From contig NZ_JAKHSK010000022.1 of the NCBI RefSeq assembly GCF_023499215.1, forward strand, positions 1 through 64,000: DNA of 64,000 nt. Reading direction: 5' to 3'. This document shows positions 35,054 to 45,000 of the stretch, piece after piece; the first letter of the stretch is position 1, and every line of letters begins with the position of its first letter. A program made the translations under genes and the position numbers. The DNA comes from Zunongwangia pacifica (GTDB lineage: Bacteria > Bacteroidota > Bacteroidia > Flavobacteriales > Flavobacteriaceae). Under the pieces are notes generated by a model that did not search any database, was not told the origin of the DNA, and saw nothing but the letters and a program-made list of their open reading frames with translations.

Positions 35054-36013
35054 TTACTAAGATATTTTTCATTATTGCATAGGTTCACATAACTGTGTTT
35101 AACCTATTAGAGTAATTCCCAAAATCCTGGCTAGTTTTTTATATGCTTTTTTTAATAAATTAAGTGTTTTACTTTTTTAAATACATATTGAAATTTAAAT
35201 GATTAAATACTGTAAATTAAATGAATCTTTTGGATTATTAATCGCTTCATTACATCAGCTAATTTTAGAATAGCGATCACATAAATTTAAAGATAAAATA
35301 CCCACTTTTCAAAATTTGATTTTAAGGATTTAAATGCACTTAATATTTATTTTTATAAGCTAAACCGTTAGAGCAAGAAATTAATTCGGTTTAGCTATAT
35401 TATTTTATAATACAAATGAATTATATTTTTAATAGGGATATAGTTAATATGACAAAATATAAGCTGTAAAATTTTGATATTTAATTATTTATATCGAATT
35501 TAGAATAGTGAGAATTCAATTTTAGTGCTATTCTTTTTATAAATTCTTATACTCCGTTATAAGGATTTATTTCAAAAACAGATAAATGCTCCCCTACAGG
35601 CTTTAATTAGTAATTATGACAGTTAGTAATGTTTATAGACTTACTTGAAACTGTTTTAAATTGATTTTGATCGTTCGCAATAGATTATAATGAGGTTGTT
35701 GTTACATGAATCAGTTCGTTCTTTATATGGATTTGATTCAGGATCTCATTTTCAAGATTTTGTTTTCAGTATAGTATGAGATTCCGGATTAATTCCGATA
35801 GTTATCGGAACAGAATGACGAAAACAACAAATTATTACTAATTACGGATAGTCAATTTCAATTCTATGTTATATGTATCCTGATAATTGAAATTTAGCTA
35901 AAACAGAAACGAAGAAGCTCTACGAGCTTTTTGGTTTTGATTAAAACCCAAAAACAATGACTACGAAATTCGAAATTTAAAAACTTTATTAATCACCCAA
36001 ATCTAATTATTTT
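35054..36013. other. Long AT-rich intergenic region before the GH5 gene
   Basis: 960 bases with no supported gene. Apart from repeat copy B2 (35730-35850) it is mostly A/T. A gap this long before a T9SS cargo enzyme may hold a long leader or regulatory sites, but I recognise none. Confidence 0.55.
35730..35850 (+). repeat. Dispersed palindromic repeat, family B (copy B2)
   Basis: GATTCAGGATCTCAT at 35734-35748 pairs with ATGAGATTCCGGATT at 35776-35790, then a CCGATAGTTATCGG palindrome, CAGAATGAC and the AATTATTACTAATTACGGAT tail. It is almost identical to copy B3 over this part. Confidence 0.7.
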
Positions 36014-37969
36014 ATGAAAAATTTAAACAAATTTATTGTAGGATGCTGTCTTATGCTGTCATCCGTCTTGGCTAATGCCGCATGGCCCGGAATGCCATTA
36101 CCACCCTTACATGTTTCTGGACGAAATCTTGTTGATAATTGTGGTAATAATGTTGTACTGCATGGGGTGGCGATTACTCCCAGCCCCTGGTTTAACGGAT
36201 GCCAGTATGGTTCTAACTCTCAATACTGTACCTGGGACAATTATGATGTAGCTGGAGCGCTTGCCTATAATAAGGCAGTAATGAATAAATTAACCGATAC
36301 TTCAGATGGTTGGCATCTTAATTACATAAGATTACACATTGATCCGTACTGGACCAATAATCCGGGGCCGCCCATACCGGAAAACGATATTTCCAGATTT
36401 AATTTTGATCGTTTGGTACAGTATACAGATGAAGTAATTATACCGCTAATAAACCATGCGAGGGAGAGAGGAATGTATGTGATTTTAAGACCACCGGGAG
36501 TGTGTCCTACGAGAATAGCAGTGAATGATAATTACCATAATTATTTAAAAACTATCTGGAATTTTTTGTCTAATCATCCATCTCTTAAAAATGTAGAAAA
36601 TGTAATGTTCGAGCTGGCTAATGAACCAGTAGAGATATTAGGAACAAATGGACAGTGGGGAAGTACCGGATCTGCTCATTTTGAAGCCTTAAAGAATTTT
36701 TTTCAGCCCATCGTAAATAACATTAGAAGCAACGGCGCTAATAATGTGTTATGGATTCCAGGATCTGGCTGGCAATCTCACTATCAGGGATATGTAGATT
36801 ATCCTATTACAGGAGGAAACATTGGTTATGCGGTACATATTTATCCCGGTTACTGGGGTGGCGTAAGAAATTACAATGCTTTTCAGGCCGCCTGGGATAT
36901 CAACGTGAAGCCTATTGCAGATATAGCACCTATTGCTGTAACAGAAACAGATTGGGCTCCCGAAGGTTATGATACTTTTGGAGTGGCTAATACAGGAACA
37001 GCCGGAGGACAAGGCTTTGGGGCTAATCTAAATCTTATCTTATTTAACTCTGGAAATGCATCATGGAACGTCCTTGCTCCTGATAATTTATTGGATCATG
37101 GAGACCCTAACGGAGGGATTGCTTATGGTGGAGACTGGCAGGCGTGTGCTGCGCCGGTAAAACACTGGTTCTCTGAATATGCAAATAATGACGTTCCCAG
37201 TCTCGCCTGTTCTGATAATTCAGGCTTAATTAATAATGGAGTATATGAAATAGAATTTAAGACCACTCCGCTAAGAGTACTTGACCTGAAGAATGGAGAA
37301 GATGCTAATGGTGCTGTTGTAAGGCCTTGGGAGCGTAACGGAGAACAAGCTCAAAAATGGATCGCTAAAGATGCCGGTAATGGTTACTGGCGATTTGTAT
37401 CTGCGGCAAGCTCTTCAAATAGAGTTATCGACTTACAAAATGGCGATATACAGCCGGGAACTACCATACATTTGTGGGATAATTATTCTAATGATGCCCA
37501 GGCCTGGCGAGTAATAGACCTGGGAGACGGATATAAAAGGGTAGAATCCAAACTGGACCCTAACAGTAGTTGGGATGTAAATAATTGTAATATGGATGGA
37601 TCGGTAGGTTTAAGACTCTTTGATTATTTAGGAACCGCCTGCCAAAAGTTTAAATTCAACTTATTGCAAAATACTAGTGCTGCAACCAATATTACGGTCA
37701 CGAATAACGTCCCGGAAGATGATTTTATAGATTCGTTTTTTGTTTATCCTAATCCGTCAATTAACGGGGATTTTAATATGAGTATGGACAACTCAAAAGT
37801 GAAAGACTATTCTATTACCATATTCGACATTCAGGGTAATAAAGTATTCGAAAAAAAATATGATGATCCTGAACAGAAAATATTACAGACCGGCTTGAGT
37901 AAAGGGATTTATTTTCTTAAAGTGACGGGAAAAAATATCTCTAAGTCCAAAAAAATTATTGTGAAGTAA
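36014..37969 (+). CDS. Secreted GH5 glycanase with ricin-type lectin domain and T9SS tail
   Basis: A 651-residue extracellular enzyme. Signal peptide about 1-22 (CCLMLSSVLANA). GH5 barrel about 30-395 with NYIRLHIDPYW, acid/base Glu in VMFELANEPVEI, AVHIYPGYWGG and nucleophile Glu in IAVTETDWAPEG. Residues about 405-555 form a ricin-type beta-trefoil (CBM13-like; YEIEFKTTPLRVLDLKNG, QKWIAKDAGNGYWRFVS, QAWRVIDLGDGYKRVES). The last 80 residues are a T9SS type A sorting tail (FFVYPNPSINGDFNM...GIYFLKVTGKNISKSKKIIVK). It probably hydrolyses a beta-1,4-glycan (cellulose, mannan or mixed-linkage glucan); the subfamily is not readable. It is monocistronic with a good terminator after it. Confidence 0.9.
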   Translation: MKNLNKFIVGCCLMLSSVLANAAWPGMPLPPLHVSGRNLVDNCGNNVVLHGVAITPSPWFNGCQYGSNSQYCTWDNYDVAGALAYNKAVMNKLTDTSDGWHLNYIRLHIDPYWTNNPGPPIPENDISRFNFDRLVQYTDEVIIPLINHARERGMYVILRPPGVCPTRIAVNDNYHNYLKTIWNFLSNHPSLKNVENVMFELANEPVEILGTNGQWGSTGSAHFEALKNFFQPIVNNIRSNGANNVLWIPGSGWQSHYQGYVDYPITGGNIGYAVHIYPGYWGGVRNYNAFQAAWDINVKPIADIAPIAVTETDWAPEGYDTFGVANTGTAGGQGFGANLNLILFNSGNASWNVLAPDNLLDHGDPNGGIAYGGDWQACAAPVKHWFSEYANNDVPSLACSDNSGLINNGVYEIEFKTTPLRVLDLKNGEDANGAVVRPWERNGEQAQKWIAKDAGNGYWRFVSAASSSNRVIDLQNGDIQPGTTIHLWDNYSNDAQAWRVIDLGDGYKRVESKLDPNSSWDVNNCNMDGSVGLRLFDYLGTACQKFKFNLLQNTSAATNITVTNNVPEDDFIDSFFVYPNPSINGDFNMSMDNSKVKDYSITIFDIQGNKVFEKKYDDPEQKILQTGLSKGIYFLKVTGKNISKSKKIIVK

Positions 37970-38000
37970 TACTTAGGAGTTAGACTGATCGTCTAAATTA

Positions 38001-38042
38001 CAACCCCTCAAAGGTTTTTTACCACCTGCGAGGGGTTGTTTG
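38001..38042 (+). terminator. Rho-independent terminator after the GH5 gene
   Basis: CAACCCCTC (38001-38009) pairs perfectly with GAGGGGTTG (38030-38038), with an inner AGGT/ACCT pairing, and is followed by TTTGTTTCTT. It lies 31 bases after the stop. Confidence 0.85.
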
Positions 38043-38119
38043 TTTCTTAAGGGATCATGTATGTCAAAAACAATGTATTAAAATTAATTTAAACAAAATT
38101 GTGGATACTTTCATATAGC

Positions 38120-38204
38120 TACCACATGAATAAAACTAGGATGCCTGCAAATAAAAATAATTTTCTAATAAATGGCTCATGGGCTTGCCCTAATGGAGCT
38201 TACT
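38120..38204 (+). repeat. Dispersed intergenic repeat, family A (copy A5)
   Basis: Keeps GGATGCCTGCAAATAAAAAT, AATTTTCTAATAAATGGCTC and ATGGGCTTGCCCTAATGGAG followed by CTTAC. The 5' third with the CTCGATAATCGAG palindrome is missing. Confidence 0.6.
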
Positions 38205-38244
38205 TTTTATTTATGGAATGTCCAGAATGATTATAATAAGTTAT

Positions 38245-38397
38245 TGTCATCCTGAACCTGCCCGTCCGGCAGGCGGGCTTGATTCAGGATCTCATTTTCA
38301 AGATTTTGTTTTTCAGTATAGTATGGGATTCCGGATCAATTCCGATAGTTATAGGAACAGAATGACGAAAACAACAAATTATTACTAATTACGGATA
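38245..38397 (+). repeat. Dispersed palindromic repeat, family B (copy B3, fullest)
   Basis: Starts TGTCATCCTGAACC and ends near GGAACAGAATGACG plus an AT tail ending ATTACTAATTACGGATA. The outer ends are imperfect inverted repeats. An inner GC-rich palindrome CCTGCCCGTCCGGCAGGCGGG follows the left end, and GATTCAGGATCTCAT/ATGGGATTCCGGATC form a further stem. The last bases reach the stop codon of the small minus-strand gene at 38389. Confidence 0.7.
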
Positions 38398-38598
38398 ACC
38401 AATTTTTTTATTAGCCCAGTTCTTAAGTTTTTTATCGATAGACTTAAACCCCAAAGTACTCGCTAACATTCCTAAAGGCATTCCGATAATACTTCTTATA
38501 AATTCAGTGGGATTCTTTTTATAATCCTGATAATAGCCAAAATAAATATAGGCCACGAAAAAGGCAATAAAAAAAGAGATAATTAAAAATTCGGCCAT
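38389..38598 (-). CDS. Small single-span membrane protein, unknown function
   Basis: A 69-residue frame: one hydrophobic helix at the N-terminus (FLIISFFIAFFVAYIYFGYY) and a basic C-terminal half (DYKKNPTEFIRSIIGMPLGM...DKKLKNWANKKIGYP). Codon use looks coding, and it lies in the same direction as, and 109 bases downstream of, the DUF808 gene. I do not recognise a family. Its final three codons and stop lie within repeat copy B3, so the original C-terminus may have been altered by the repeat. No strong ribosome binding site is seen. It may be real but is not certain. Confidence 0.5.
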   Translation of the reverse strand: MAEFLIISFFIAFFVAYIYFGYYQDYKKNPTEFIRSIIGMPLGMLASTLGFKSIDKKLKNWANKKIGYP

Positions 38599-38707
38599 AT
38601 TTTAATCATTTTATACCTCATGCTTTTAAAATCAATGAGTGGTATTTCTGAATAAAATCTTTTGTAAAGATGTCACTCAGCCTCCGGGTTCACTAGTTTT
38701 AAGTGGG

Positions 38708-39583
38708 CTATTTTTTAAAGCTTTTTATGATCTTACTAATACCCTTAACCACGATTAATACAATAAATCCAACAATTAAACCTACGCAGAATTCGGTAAT
38801 CATAGCGGGGATTTGTGGAAAAATACCATGTAGGAAATCCAGGTTATGAACAAAAATCCCTCCTGAAACCAACATAAGCGCAATAGTGCCAATTACCGAA
38901 AGTCCTTTAATCACTTTTGGCAGCGCACTTACCAAAAACTTACCAACCTTATCAGAAAAACTATCCTCTTCTTCATTAAGATTTATAAGTTTGGTGCCAA
39001 AATCGTCCATTCTTACAATAAGAGCAACGATACCGTAAACACCTATGGTCGCTAGAATCGCGATCATTGAAACCACAACGATTTTTGTAGGCAGTTCCGC
39101 TTCTTCAACCGTGCCAAGCGCAACAATTACAATTTCTACCGATAAAATAAAGTCGGTTAAAATAGCCGATTTTACCTTTTCTTTTTCACGGGCTAAAATT
39201 TCTTCTTTCGATAATTTTTCAGTCGTATCAATTTTCTTATGTTCTTTATGCGGAAAGAAAAACTCGTATATTTTTTCGGCACCCTCGTAAGCCAGATAAA
39301 GCCCTCCGATCAATAAAATAATATGAATTACCGATGGTAAAAAAGCACTCAGCAAAAAGCCTAGAGGCAGGATAATAAGTTTGTTCAGTAAAGAGCCTTT
39401 AGTGATTTTCCATAATACGGGCAATTCTCTGGAGGATACAAAACCAGAAGCTTTTTCAGCATTTACTGCAAGGTCGTCACCTAAGAGTCCGGCAGTCTTT
39501 TTACCAGCAACTTTACTCATTACTGCAACATCATCCATTAAAGCTGCGATATCATCTAATAAAGCGAAAAATCCAGAGGCCAT
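38708..39583 (-). CDS. DUF808 (YedI-like) inner membrane protein
   Basis: A 291-residue multi-pass membrane protein. The N-terminus MASGFFALLDDIAALMDDVAVMSKVAGKKTAGLLGDDLAVNAEKASGF is the signature of the DUF808/YedI family. About five to six hydrophobic segments follow, with a charged loop (EKLSKEEILAREKEKVKSAIL) between. It is full length for the family. The function is unknown in any organism. Possibly transcribed with the small membrane protein downstream. Confidence 0.9.
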   Translation of the reverse strand: MASGFFALLDDIAALMDDVAVMSKVAGKKTAGLLGDDLAVNAEKASGFVSSRELPVLWKITKGSLLNKLIILPLGFLLSAFLPSVIHIILLIGGLYLAYEGAEKIYEFFFPHKEHKKIDTTEKLSKEEILAREKEKVKSAILTDFILSVEIVIVALGTVEEAELPTKIVVVSMIAILATIGVYGIVALIVRMDDFGTKLINLNEEEDSFSDKVGKFLVSALPKVIKGLSVIGTIALMLVSGGIFVHNLDFLHGIFPQIPAMITEFCVGLIVGFIVLIVVKGISKIIKSFKK

Positions 39584-39746
39584 AAGATTGTAAAATTTTC
39601 GGGAAGATAAGATTTATTTCTTTTCTGCTGTATTCAAAAAGGGAGTTCAAAAAAATATTTAATGTTTAGTGCATATAATTTTGCGGTCTAACGTGCATAT
39701 TTGTAGTACAGTAAAAAAAGTAATCAGGAAATATATTTTTAAAATT

Positions 39747-40550
39747 ATGCGATGTTGTACTATAAAATTAACTTCTTTATTCCTTCTTTTTTTGGGTACA
39801 ATTTACAATATGAAGGCGCAGGAAAAGGCAAATAGTGAAGTTGTGGTGTTAAGTTATAATATTCATCATGCTAACCCACCTTCACAGCCCAAGGTTATTA
39901 ATCTGGATACCATTGCCGCAATTATAAAGAACAGTAATGCCGATATTGTAGGTTTACAGGAAGTAGGTGTTTATACCGAACGTTCTGGTAAAAAATTGCA
40001 CATGGCGAAAGTGCTGGCCGAAAAAGCTGGTTTTGAATACTGGTATTTTTCAAAATCCATCGATTTTCAGGGTGGTGCTTACGGAACTGCCATTTTATCA
40101 AAATTTCCTATATCAGATACCATTACCAGAAAATTGCCGAATCCTAAGAATGCTGAGCCAAGAACACTTTCAATGGTCAATATTCATATTAATGATAAGC
40201 TCACGATCAAAATGGCAAATACACATTTAGATTATACCGATGCTTCCAATAATTTTGCTCAGGTTTTAGATCTTCGTAAGATACTAGCTGAAGAAAATAG
40301 ACCTGTGATCCTTACCGGAGATTTTAATACGGTGCCTAAAAGCCAATCTATGAAGTATTTATTTGAGGTCTTTAGCGCTTCCTGTACCCAGACTTGTGAT
40401 TTTACCTCTTCGGCACAGCAACCAGAAAGCACCATCGACTATATTTTATACAAAGGCGATACTATTGAAGTATTGGAACACCAAGTATTGAAAGAAGCAT
40501 TTGCATCAGATCATTTTCCTGTAAAAGCCAGGTTTTTGCTCTCTAATTAA
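39747..40550 (+). CDS. Secreted endonuclease/exonuclease/phosphatase-family enzyme
   Basis: A 267-residue exported metal-dependent phosphodiesterase or phosphatase. Signal peptide MRCCTIKLTSLFLLFLGTIYNMKAQ. EEP-fold motifs in order: VLSYNIHHANPP (metal/Asn), IVGLQEVGVYTERSG (Glu), ANTHLDYTDASNN, LTGDFNTVP (Asp/Asn) and ASDHFPVKARF (Asp-His pair). Bacteroidota members of this group are annotated as nucleases, sphingomyelinase-like or inositol-phosphatase-like; the substrate cannot be told. The frame is open upstream to a GTG at 39669, but ATG 39747 gives the signal peptide. Convergent with the receiver-glycosyltransferase gene across a shared terminator. Confidence 0.87.
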   Translation: MRCCTIKLTSLFLLFLGTIYNMKAQEKANSEVVVLSYNIHHANPPSQPKVINLDTIAAIIKNSNADIVGLQEVGVYTERSGKKLHMAKVLAEKAGFEYWYFSKSIDFQGGAYGTAILSKFPISDTITRKLPNPKNAEPRTLSMVNIHINDKLTIKMANTHLDYTDASNNFAQVLDLRKILAEENRPVILTGDFNTVPKSQSMKYLFEVFSASCTQTCDFTSSAQQPESTIDYILYKGDTIEVLEHQVLKEAFASDHFPVKARFLLSN

Positions 40551-40592
40551 TTTCCTGAAAAAATAGGTCTAATTACACACTTTAAACTAAAA

Positions 40593-40619
40593 AAACCACG
40601 CCAATTATTGGCGTGGTTT
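40593..40619. terminator. Bidirectional terminator between convergent genes
   Basis: AAACCACGCCAA (40593-40604), loop TTA, TTGGCGTGGTTT (40608-40619): a perfect 12-base stem. An A-run lies on its left side, so on the minus strand it ends in a T-run; it therefore mainly serves the receiver-GT2 gene and can also stop the EEP gene. Confidence 0.88.
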
Positions 40620-40661
40620 GGAGTACATAATAAAATATGGAATTAAAAATAGTACAGTATT

Positions 40662-41861
40662 CTAACCGTTAACTTTTCCTGATTCTAAAGCGTAATTATA
40701 GTTTTTATTCGTTTTTATATTTTTTTTTTGATTGTAATGAACAGCAATATGCCCAAGCTGAAATACGATTTTAACCGAATCCTTCATCGATAATTTAGAG
40801 CCATCAGCATGAATCCATCTTTTTAAAGGCTGCTCACAGATAAAGCCATCTGCTTTTTTAGCCCCAAAATGCTTTTTCATTCTCATAAAAATTTCAACAT
40901 CAAAAAGCCATTTTGTAATGAAACGCTCCTGAAAGGCAATTTTTATCACTTCTTTATCCATTATTTTTGCACCACATTGAGTGTCTTTAAAATTCATTTT
41001 CAGAATTTTTCTGATAATGTAATTAATCGTCAAACTAATTATTTGTCTGGCAGATTCTTTCGCGATATTCGCACCCATTCTCGAGATTCGGCTACCACTT
41101 ACAATTTTAAAGTTTGAGGTTTCTATGGTTTTTACCAAGTCATCAAAATCGGTAAGATCTGTAGATAAATCGGCATCTAAAAATCCTATATAATCCAAAT
41201 CGGTATAATTGGCCATGTGCAACATTCCTAATCTTACGGCTTCAGCTTTTCCGCCATTTTGCTCACAGTCATATACAGTGATATAATCTTCCCTTCCTTT
41301 TCGTAATTCCTTTAAAATATGTAAAGTATTGTCTTTACTTCCATCGTTAACAAAACAAAGATGATAACCAGAGTGTTTTTCTACAAAATCGGTAAATTCT
41401 TTGCTAGATAAACGATCTTCCTCGTTATAGCAGGGTATTACTACACCAACGCATCTTTTCTGAATAATAGTATTTTGGGAAACCTCTTGCTTATTTGAAG
41501 TTGTAGCACCGATCAGTCTTTTTACCCGTGCAGAAACTTCATCTAAACTAAGTGGTTTTTTCATGTAATCTTCAACACCAAGATCAAAACTTTCAACGAT
41601 AAGATTATCATCAGTATTACCTGATAATACCATAATTGGAGTTTGACTTTTTTTAGTTCCGCGTATATATCGTATAATTTCGATACCAGAAATTATAGGC
41701 ATATTGATATCTACAATTACCAAATCTGGTTGAAAATTGTCAAAAATAGATTTTGCCTTTAAAGCATCTGTTTCGGTTTGTACTTCATATCCCAATTCAC
41801 TTAAACGTCTCTTTAACGGAAGAAGCACTAATTGTTGGTCGTCGATGGCTAAAATTTTCAT
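40662..41861 (-). CDS. Response regulator receiver domain fused to a GT2 glycosyltransferase
   Basis: A 399-residue fusion. Residues 1-118 are a complete receiver domain: acidic pair in AIDDQQ (7-8), phospho-acceptor Asp51 in VIVDINMP, Ser80 in VLSG, Lys102 in MKKPL. Residues about 137-375 are a family 2 glycosyltransferase of the dolichyl/undecaprenyl-phosphate glycosyltransferase type: VVIPCYNEEDRL, CFVNDGSKDNT, NGGKAEAVRLGM, the Asp-x-Asp metal site DAD at 229-231, and DTQCGAKIMDKE with a C-terminal FDVEIFMRMK. There is no membrane helix. The likely role is transfer of a sugar to a lipid carrier under phosphorylation control. It is divergent from the GT-C operon, which marks it as part of the polysaccharide locus. 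The fusion is unusual; the kinase partner is not encoded beside it. Confidence 0.92.
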   Translation of the reverse strand: MKILAIDDQQLVLLPLKRRLSELGYEVQTETDALKAKSIFDNFQPDLVIVDINMPIISGIEIIRYIRGTKKSQTPIMVLSGNTDDNLIVESFDLGVEDYMKKPLSLDEVSARVKRLIGATTSNKQEVSQNTIIQKRCVGVVIPCYNEEDRLSSKEFTDFVEKHSGYHLCFVNDGSKDNTLHILKELRKGREDYITVYDCEQNGGKAEAVRLGMLHMANYTDLDYIGFLDADLSTDLTDFDDLVKTIETSNFKIVSGSRISRMGANIAKESARQIISLTINYIIRKILKMNFKDTQCGAKIMDKEVIKIAFQERFITKWLFDVEIFMRMKKHFGAKKADGFICEQPLKRWIHADGSKLSMKDSVKIVFQLGHIAVHYNQKKNIKTNKNYNYALESGKVNG

Positions 41862-41921
41862 GGTCTTAGAATGTTTATTCAGGTCAAAAATAGATTGATT
41901 TAGAGTGTGTTAGCTTTTTAA

Positions 41922-41952
41922 TTAGATGAAGCTTCATTTTTAGTTAGATGAA
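41922..41952. promoter_or_regulatory. Direct repeat TTAGATGAA in the divergent control region
   Basis: TTAGATGAA occurs at 41922-41930 and 41944-41952, 22 bases apart (two helical turns), between the receiver-GT2 gene and the GT-C operon. Related TTAGATG/GTAGATGAATG sequences occur near 50533 and 50604 in the other divergent region of the locus. It may be a shared regulator site; low certainty. Confidence 0.3.
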
Positions 41953-42021
41953 TGGTGAAATTGTATCGATAAATGGATAGCTTATCAGTTAAACATTCTT
42001 TTATATTTATTGTAGTTTTAT

Positions 42022-42027
42022 AGGAGG
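42022..42027 (+). promoter_or_regulatory. Strong Shine-Dalgarno sequence (AGGAGG) before the GT-C gene
   Basis: AGGAGG lies 10 bases before the ATG at 42038. Strong Shine-Dalgarno sequences are uncommon in Bacteroidota, so it stands out and firmly sets this start. Confidence 0.6.
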
Positions 42028-42037
42028 TATATATCGA

Positions 42038-45000
42038 ATGAAGGAAAAAACTAATAAATATTTAATAGTAGCCCTTATTATTGGCGTTCTTTTTCACGGA
42101 ACGGCGATTTTCTTTACTATAGAAAATACTTACGATGCCTTAATTCATTTATTCTTTGCAGACCATTACGCCAATAGTTGGTGGGAACCGTGGAATTACG
42201 AGTGGTATACCGGGTTTACCGTAATGGGATATCCGCCGTTGGTGCATCAGGCTATGGGATTGCTAAGTTATATTGGCGGACTCAAATTTGGTTTGTTCAC
42301 GGTTGGGATTATAGCGATCATTCTTTTTATTACCGGTATCTATAGGTTTTCTTTAATGATGCTTGCCGATCGCAAAGCAGCTGGATACGCGGCGCTTTTA
42401 GCGGTTTTCTCTTCCTCTTTCGTAGAAACATTGCATATTTTTGGGCAGTTACCTAGTATCGTTGGGGTTTCGGTGTTGATGCATTGTATGCCCGAGATTT
42501 ATATGTGGATTAAAACCGGTAAACTTGGTTCGCTGGTACGGGCGATCTCTTTATTAGCAGTAACAGTGACGTCCCATCATGTCACTCCTATTTTTGGGAT
42601 GGTCTTTTTTATTTTTCCATTGATCGGGATGGCGGTAATGGATAATTCCCGCGAAAGAGTAAATCATATTAAAGAAGTTACTTTTAAAGTTTTTCTGAAA
42701 TCTTTTTTTGAAGCTTTTAAACGTATTGTGCTTTTTGGTGGAATATCGCTAGTGATCATCGTGACCTGTATCTTGCCCTATTGGATAAATTCAAAGAAAA
42801 ATCCAATCACACAAGTGCCTATCCCGCATGGTAGTAGGGATAATTTTCTAGAGGTAACCTCATCTGGATTGGTATTCTTTACCATTCCGTGGGGAATTTT
42901 GTTATTTCTGTTACCTTATATTTTTTATCGATATTATTCAAAACGCTATATCTTTTTTGGTCTTTCGTTTACGCTATTAACCATTTTAGGAACGGGCGGG
43001 ACCACGCCAATCCCTAAAATGATGCTGGGTGATACCGCTTTTAATATTTTAACGTTGGACCGATTTACCCTCTGGGCATCGATCATGGCGCTGCCGATAT
43101 TCGGGGAATTTGGCTATCGTTTTGCTGAAGGTGATTTACGATGGAAAATTCAGGAGAAATTAGGGGCAGTATATCATCGTGTTTTGGGGGCTATTTTGGT
43201 AGGGATGTTTTTAGCCATGACTATTTTTACGATTACCCTGGGCTATTTTAGGCCCATGCAACCGCAAAAAATAAAAACCTTACCCATTACCAATTTCCTT
43301 AACCAGGATCAGCATGATCACTGGCGGTTTTTAACCTTGGGATTTGGTGACCAGATGGCATGGCTTTCGGCACAAACAAATGCATTGACTGTTGACGGAA
43401 ATTATCATAGCGCTCGCCGTTTACCCGAATTAACGACCAGGGCGATAGAGCGATTGGAAAACTCAAAATTCCGTGGCGTAGAAGGGATTGGCTCATTACA
43501 ACAGTTTTTAACCGTTCCAGAGAAATATAACTTAAAATACATATTTTCGAACGATAAGTTTTACGATCCTATTTTATATTTTTCGGGTTGGCAGCGCCTT
43601 CAGCAGTTAGAAAACGGAATCATGGTTTGGGAGAAATTAAATGTCCCGCCACTTAGTAAAATTCTGCCTAAAGAAGATGTGCCTGTTTTTCTAAAAATCA
43701 TGTGGGGTGTGATTCCAATATTAACCGTTTTGATCGCCTTTTTTATTAATATCCAACTGATCTGGTTTCAAACACTGAAAATTAAAATTCCCGAGAAACC
43801 CGATTTTCTAAGATTTAAAACCAATTACAACGGCTTCAGTTGGAGGCTTATCAAGATCAGTCATATTTGGGCGGTAATTTTATGCGGTGTTATTTTCTAC
43901 GGAATTTATCTGTTTTATATTAAAAATGCCACACAAATTAGTGCTGAAAATGTGGTGCGTTCGTATTATGATGCACTCGATTTTAAAGAATTTGAAAGGG
44001 CACATTCGTATTTAGACCCCGAAAGTAAGGTCACGATTGCCCAATATATGCTTGAAGTTTCGGTGACCGATGGGATTCTAAGTTCCTACGCCAAAATGGA
44101 TTCTATCGGGTTGGAAATTTTAAGCGAATCTAAAGATCGCGCGAAGATTTTAGCGCATACCGAGTGGATCACACCGCTGGAAAAGATCGATAAAACCTAC
44201 GAACATGATGTGGTGAAAATTGGTGGATCGTGGTTTATAAAACCCAACACTTACGATTTAGATATTCCGCCAGATCAGTTATTTTCAGATAACGTCACCC
44301 AGTTTTATAATCACGGTCGACGAAGAATTACCACGCAGCAAACCTATCATCAGGATGTATTAAAACAGCCGGTTTTAGAGGTGCTTTCAGCAAAATTGGT
44401 AAAGAAAGGGGAGCGTTATGCGATTATTGGGGAGATCCAGAATGTAGATAATGTACCCGCAGATGTGGTGATAAAAGGGACGCTTTATAACGATGAAAAT
44501 AAAGAACTTGCCGGCTATAGTGCAAAATACGTGATGAGCCACAAATTGCTTCCAAAAGAAATTACCAGTTTTAGAGTAGATTTCGAGGGAATTGCCTGGT
44601 TGGGAAAAGATGATAAAATCCCGGAAACTTTTAATCCAGATGAATTTACACCGGTAGAATTGCCAGAGCCACCAACAAAATTTAATTTACAATGTGCGGG
44701 AAATGTAGCGAATACCGATTTGTATAAGTACGTTGCCCTGGCAGATCTGAATATTGAAAAAGATAAAATTTCGGGAACGCTTTTTAACTATGGTATACAG
44801 GAAGTAACCATCCCAGAACTAATTTTTTCGTATTATGATAAAAATAAGGAGCTTATTTGGGTAAACCAGGATTTTATGCGAGAAGGAGTTCGAGTACAGC
44901 GAAAACAATATTTTGATTACGATTTACCGAACCTCCAGGAGGTGAAAGTGATTAATTCTTCGATGGAAAATATCTATGTAAACGGTTTACCCAATAAGGA

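Larger units (their letters stand above)
37970..38388. other. Intergenic region with terminator and two repeats
   Basis: 419 bases holding the GH5 terminator (38001-38042), repeat copy A5 (38120-38204) and repeat copy B3 (38245-38397). Repeats make up more than half of it. No gene is supported. Confidence 0.65.
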
